Assembly (NCBI GenBank): GCA_947565265.1
Contig: CANOFK010000071.1
Span: 1-6,573 of the forward strand
Length of the DNA: 6,573 nt
Direction: 5' to 3'
DNA from: an uncultured Clostridia bacterium
GTDB taxonomy: Bacteria; Bacillota; Clostridia; Oscillospirales; Acutalibacteraceae
This document shows, piece by piece, positions 3,733-6,573 of the stretch. Positions within the stretch are counted from its first letter, which is position 1; each line of letters starts with the position of its first letter. The notes under the pieces were generated by a model. It saw only the letters and a program-made list of their open reading frames with translations. It was not told where the DNA came from and ran no database searches. The position numbers were made by a program, and so were the translations under genes.

Positions 3733-6255
3733 ATGAAACAGTTTTCGGTTACGGGCATGACCTGCGCGGCGTGCAGCGCCCGGGTGGAAAAGGCAGTGGC
3801 CCAGGTGCCGGGGGTGACAGGGTGCTCGGTGAGCCTGTTGACCAACAGCATGGGCGTGGAGGGGGCCGCGGCCCCGGAGGCGGTGATTGCGGCGGTGGAA
3901 GAGGCCGGCTATGGGGCGGCGGAGAAAACGGCCGCCCGGCAGGCCGCGCCGGCGGCAGACGCCAGCGCGTTGGAGGATAAGGAATCCCCCCGGCTGAAAA
4001 AGCGGCTGCTGTGGTCGTTGGGGTTTTTGCTGGCGCTGATGTACCTTTCTATGGGGCACATGATGTGGGGCTGGCCGGTACCCGGCCCTTTGGGCCACAA
4101 CCATGTGGCCCAGGGGCTGGTGCAACTGCTGCTGACCGGGGCCATTATGGTGATCAACCAGCGGTTTTTCATCAACGGGTTCAGGAGCCTGTGGCATAGG
4201 GCCCCGAATATGGACACCTTGGTGGCTTTGGGGGCCGCGGCGGCCTTTGGGTACAGCGCCTATGCCCTGTTCGCCATGACGGACGCCCTGCTGCGGGGGG
4301 ATATGGCCGGGGTGGACACCTATATGATGGAACTGTATTTTGAATCGGCGGGGATGATTTTGACGTTGATCACCCTGGGGAAGATGCTGGAGGCCCGGTC
4401 GAAGGGGCGCACCACCGACGCGCTGCGCAGCCTGATGGACCTGGCGCCCAAGACCGCGACCCTGGTGCGGGACGGCCAGGAGCAGGTGGTGCCTGTGGAG
4501 CAGGTGCAGCCGGGGGATGTTTTTGCCGTGAGGCCGGGGGAAACGATCCCGGTGGACGGGGTGGTGGCCACGGGCGTTAGCGCGGTGGACGAAAGCACCC
4601 TGACCGGGGAGAGCGTGCCGGTAGATAAGGCACCGGGGGACCTGGTGTCCGCGGCCACGCTGAATAGATCGGGCTACTTGCAGTGCAGGGCCAGCCGGGT
4701 GGGGGAGGACACCACCCTCTCCCAGATCATCCGGATGGTCAGCGATGCGGCGGCTACCAAGGCGCCCATTGCCAAGGCGGCGGATAAGGTTTCCGGGATT
4801 TTTGTGCCGGTGGTGATCGCCATTGCCCTGGTGACCACCGTGGTTTGGCTACTGCTGGGGCAGGGGGCAGGCTTTGCCCTGGCCAGGGGGATCTCGGTGC
4901 TGGTGATCAGTTGCCCCTGCGCCCTGGGCCTGGCCACGCCGGTGGCCATTATGGTGGGCAGCGGGTTGGGGGCCAAAAACGGCATTTTGTTTAAGACGGC
5001 CCTTTCCCTGGAGGCGGCCGGGCGCACGGAGGTGGTGGCGCTGGATAAGACCGGCACCATCACCAGCGGCCAGCCCAAGGTGACCGACCTGCTGCCCGCG
5101 GGGGACACCGGGGAAAACCGGCTGCTGGCGCTGGCCGCGGGCCTGGAGGCCCCCTCGGAGCACCCGCTGGCGGCGGCCATTGTAGAGGAGGCCAGGGCCA
5201 GGGGGCTGGAACTGCCCGGCGCGGAGGGCTTTACCGCCATACACGGCCGGGGGGTGCGGGCCAGCCTGGACGGGGCGGCCTATATCGGCGGCAACCTGGC
5301 GATGATGGAGGAGGCGGGTATTCGCACGGCGGAACTGGACAGCCGGGCCGGGACCCTGGCCGGGGAGGGCAAGACCCCCATGTTCTTTGCCAGGGAGGGG
5401 GATAAGGCGCTGCTGGGGGTGATTGCCGTGGCGGACACCCTCAAGGAGGACAGCCCGGCGGCTATCCGGGAGTTGCAGGGCATGGGCCTGCGGGTGGTGA
5501 TGCTGACCGGCGACAACCAGCGCACCGCCCAGGCGATCGGCAAGCAGGCGGGGGTGGATGAGGTGATTGCCGGGGTGCTGCCCGACGGCAAGGAGAGCGT
5601 GATCCGCCGGCTGAAAGAGCAGGGCAAAACCGCTATGGTGGGGGACGGCATCAACGACGCCCCGGCCCTGACCCGTGCAGACACAGGCGTGGCCATTGGC
5701 GCGGGCACGGACGTGGCCATTGACGCGGCGGACCTGGTGCTGATGAAGAGCCGCCTTTCCGACGTGCCGGCCGCCATACGGCTGAGCCGGGCTACCCTGC
5801 GGAACATCCACCAGAACCTGTTTTGGGCGTTCTTCTACAACGCGGTGGGCATCCCGCTGGCGGCGGGGCTGTTTATCCCCTTTGGGCTGACCTTGAACCC
5901 CATGTTTGGGGCAGCGGCCATGAGCCTTTCCAGCTTTTGCGTGGTGTCCAATGCCCTGCGGCTGAATTGGGTTAAGCTGCGGGACGCCCGCCACGACCAC
6001 AGGCGTAAGCCGAAAAAACAGACCATAAATAAGGAGGAAATTGCTATGACAAAGACCATGAAGATTGAAGGGATGATGTGCGGCCACTGTGAGGCCAGGG
6101 TAAAGAAGGCTTTGGAGGCCCTGCCACAGGTGGAGAGCGCTGTGGTCAGCCATGAGGCCGGTACCGCGGTGGTGACCCTGTGCGGGGACATTGCCGACAG
6201 CGGCTTGCAGGCTGCTGTGGAGGCACAGGACTATCAGGTGACGGGCATCGAGTAA
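3733..6255 (+). CDS. copA: Copper-exporting P1B-type ATPase with C-terminal CopZ-like domain
   Basis: An 840-residue Cu(I)-exporting ATPase of the cytoplasmic membrane. In order: N-terminal heavy-metal domain (GMTCAAC, Cys11/Cys14, residues 1-62); linker; eight membrane segments (about 91-112, 126-146, 161-181, 200-220, 355-377, 384-406, 690-715, 718-738); actuator TGES 291-294; Cu-channel CPC 394-396; phosphorylation DKTGT 438-442 (Asp438); SEHP with His477-Pro478; TGDN 592-595; GDGINDAP 637-644; YN 702-703 and MxxSS 730-734. CPC with YN and MxxSS marks the Cu(I) (P1B-1) subgroup. The first loop is rich in Met and His. Residues 772-840 form a second heavy-metal domain (GMMCGHC, Cys783/Cys786) that looks like a fused CopZ. 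The ATG at 3733 follows GGAGAGAGGAG with 7 nt spacing and starts the conserved domain; the frame is open further up to 3565 only through repeat DNA. Expression should depend on the CsoR-controlled promoter, read through the repeat. Confidence 0.97.
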   Translation: MKQFSVTGMTCAACSARVEKAVAQVPGVTGCSVSLLTNSMGVEGAAAPEAVIAAVEEAGYGAAEKTAARQAAPAADASALEDKESPRLKKRLLWSLGFLLALMYLSMGHMMWGWPVPGPLGHNHVAQGLVQLLLTGAIMVINQRFFINGFRSLWHRAPNMDTLVALGAAAAFGYSAYALFAMTDALLRGDMAGVDTYMMELYFESAGMILTLITLGKMLEARSKGRTTDALRSLMDLAPKTATLVRDGQEQVVPVEQVQPGDVFAVRPGETIPVDGVVATGVSAVDESTLTGESVPVDKAPGDLVSAATLNRSGYLQCRASRVGEDTTLSQIIRMVSDAAATKAPIAKAADKVSGIFVPVVIAIALVTTVVWLLLGQGAGFALARGISVLVISCPCALGLATPVAIMVGSGLGAKNGILFKTALSLEAAGRTEVVALDKTGTITSGQPKVTDLLPAGDTGENRLLALAAGLEAPSEHPLAAAIVEEARARGLELPGAEGFTAIHGRGVRASLDGAAYIGGNLAMMEEAGIRTAELDSRAGTLAGEGKTPMFFAREGDKALLGVIAVADTLKEDSPAAIRELQGMGLRVVMLTGDNQRTAQAIGKQAGVDEVIAGVLPDGKESVIRRLKEQGKTAMVGDGINDAPALTRADTGVAIGAGTDVAIDAADLVLMKSRLSDVPAAIRLSRATLRNIHQNLFWAFFYNAVGIPLAAGLFIPFGLTLNPMFGAAAMSLSSFCVVSNALRLNWVKLRDARHDHRRKPKKQTINKEEIAMTKTMKIEGMMCGHCEARVKKALEALPQVESAVVSHEAGTAVVTLCGDIADSGLQAAVEAQDYQVTGIE
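6013..6032 (+). other. A6 run followed by stops in both other frames, at the copA-copZ junction
   Basis: Six A at 6013-6018 encode Lys761-Lys762 in the copA frame. After a one-base backward slip or an extra A, the reading meets TAA at 6030-6032 (CopA of 766 residues). After a one-base forward slip or a lost A, it meets TAA at 6026-6028 (764 residues). Either product would be a normal-length CopA without the C-terminal domain. The site may be a slippage point, a scar of gene fusion, or a sequencing error; the geometry is seen directly, the function is inference. Confidence 0.45.
6031..6037 (+). promoter_or_regulatory. Internal ribosome binding site for a CopZ-like product
   Basis: AAGGAGG, a near-perfect Shine-Dalgarno sequence, lies 8 nt before an in-frame ATG at 6046 inside the copA reading frame. 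The surrounding linker (6013-6045) is A/T-rich, like an intergenic region and unlike the GC-rich gene body. Confidence 0.75.
6046..6255 (+). CDS. copZ: CopZ-like copper chaperone, nested in frame at the 3' end of copA
   Basis: Translation from the internal ATG gives 69 residues, the usual length of stand-alone CopZ chaperones, with the ferredoxin-like heavy-metal domain: [18 protein letters not shown] (Cys12, Cys15) near the start and the closing strand near YQVTGIE. CopZ carries Cu(I) in the cytoplasm and hands it to CopA or CsoR. The strong ribosome site at 6031-6037 suggests it can be made as a separate protein as well as being the C-terminal domain of the full-length ATPase. In many Firmicutes copZ is a separate gene after copA; here no stop separates them. 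The domain assignment is firm, but independent translation is an inference. A frame error at the A6 run would turn this into an ordinary separate copZ. Confidence 0.6.
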   Translation: MTKTMKIEGMMCGHCEARVKKALEALPQVESAVVSHEAGTAVVTLCGDIADSGLQAAVEAQDYQVTGIE

Positions 6256-6272
6256 AAGAGGGGCCCAAGGGC

Positions 6273-6311
6273 AAAAAAAGAGCCTGCCGCGCTGCGGTGG
6301 GCTCTTTTTTT
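6273..6311. terminator. Bidirectional terminator between copA and the convergent decarboxylase gene
   Basis: Seven A (6273-6279) then GAGCC (6280-6284) pair with GGCTC (6300-6304) and seven T (6305-6311). Two G-T wobble pairs and CCGC/GCGG continue the stem to the loop GCT at 6291-6293. The flanking A and T runs make it work on both strands: it ends the copper operon on the plus strand and the minus-strand gene whose stop is at 6317-6319. Confidence 0.93.
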
Positions 6312-6316
6312 GCGGG

Positions 6317-6573
6317 TTAGGGGCCGCCCAGCGCCACCACCGCCAGGCGGCTGATGCCGTAGTAGCGGCAGACAGCGGCGGCGGCAGGGGGGATCTCCTC
6401 GCCGGGGACCAGGGGGGCTACGGCGGGGGGGCAGGAAACCTGGGGCGAGGCGGCCACCCGGCCAACGGCCTGGTCCAAGGGGAGGGTTTCCTGGGGAGAG
6501 AACATGGCCTGGCGGATGGACAGGACCTGCCGGGGCGGGGCGGGAAGGGGCGGGGCCTCCGCCAAAGGGGGGA
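6317..6573 (-). CDS. Orn/Lys/Arg decarboxylase-family protein, C-terminal part (runs off window)
   Basis: The visible 84 C-terminal residues end in a TAA at 6317-6319 on the minus strand, and the frame stays open to the window edge, so the start is missing. The pattern QVLSIRQAMFSPQETLPLDQ followed by AVGRVAA and LVPGEEIP matches the C-terminal domain of PLP-dependent ornithine/lysine/arginine decarboxylases (SpeA/YaaO type), where an (S)xRxAxxAxxExVPLxxAxGRI segment precedes YPPGIPLLxPGExI. Here the usual YPPGIP is CPPAVAP, a divergence that may reflect a specialised member. The PLP-binding lysine lies outside the window, so substrate and activity cannot be judged. It converges on copA and shares its terminator. 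Confidence 0.78.
   Translation of the reverse strand, partial: PPLAEAPPLPAPPRQVLSIRQAMFSPQETLPLDQAVGRVAASPQVSCPPAVAPLVPGEEIPPAAAAVCRYYGISRLAVVALGGP

Noticed and set aside
3015..3851. Long minus-strand open frame covering csoR and the repeat
   Set aside because: It is antisense to csoR with its strong family match and to the start of copA; its translation is low-complexity and unfamiliar.
1..6573. CRISPR array, tRNA or rRNA genes, phage or toxin-antitoxin modules
   Set aside because: No regularly spaced direct repeats, no tRNA-like cloverleaf or rRNA motifs, and no phage or toxin families were seen on either strand.

Overview
The window looks like a chromosomal segment of a GC-rich, Gram-positive anaerobe of the class Clostridia, probably Oscillospirales/Ruminococcaceae-like. 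This is inferred from strong Shine-Dalgarno sites, consensus sigma-A promoters, the csoR-copA-copZ arrangement, the family versions of MntP, YebC and MazG-like proteins, and hairpin-pair intergenic repeats. No species is claimed.

Layout, left to right. Bases 1-107 are one end of a short non-coding repeat (copy A), followed 36 bp later by mntP, a manganese exporter gene (144-704). A 562-bp gene-free gap (705-1266) holds two inverted copies of a hairpin-pair repeat, an A/T-richer stretch and a good promoter. It leads to a flavoprotein oxidoreductase with an Isf-like cysteine cluster (1267-1854). The promoter of yebC overlaps the 3' end of that gene. yebC (1895-2635) and a small MazG-like pyrophosphohydrolase gene (2690-3022) form a probable two-gene unit closed by a strong terminator (3036-3065).

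Next comes a copper homeostasis operon. A near-consensus promoter carries two CsoR-type operators and drives csoR (3222-3527). A complete copy B of the repeat (3540-3705) follows, with 18-bp terminal inverted repeats that include TA ends. The operon ends with copA, a Cu(I) P1B-ATPase (3733-6255). The last 69 codons of copA are a CopZ-like copper chaperone domain in frame with the ATPase. That domain has its own Shine-Dalgarno sequence and ATG, and an A6 run just upstream where a one-base slip in either direction gives an immediate stop. A bidirectional terminator (6273-6311) separates the operon from the convergent 3' end of an Orn/Lys/Arg decarboxylase-family gene on the minus strand.

How the genes fit together: CsoR should repress the operon until Cu(I) rises, then CopA exports Cu(I), fed by its N-terminal and CopZ-like metal-binding domains. 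MntP exports Mn(II). The same repeat sits directly upstream of both metal exporters, in opposite orientations. The most interesting points are the nested or fused copZ, the repeat inside the csoR-copA operon, and the possible 3.4-kb invertible segment between the two repeat copies.
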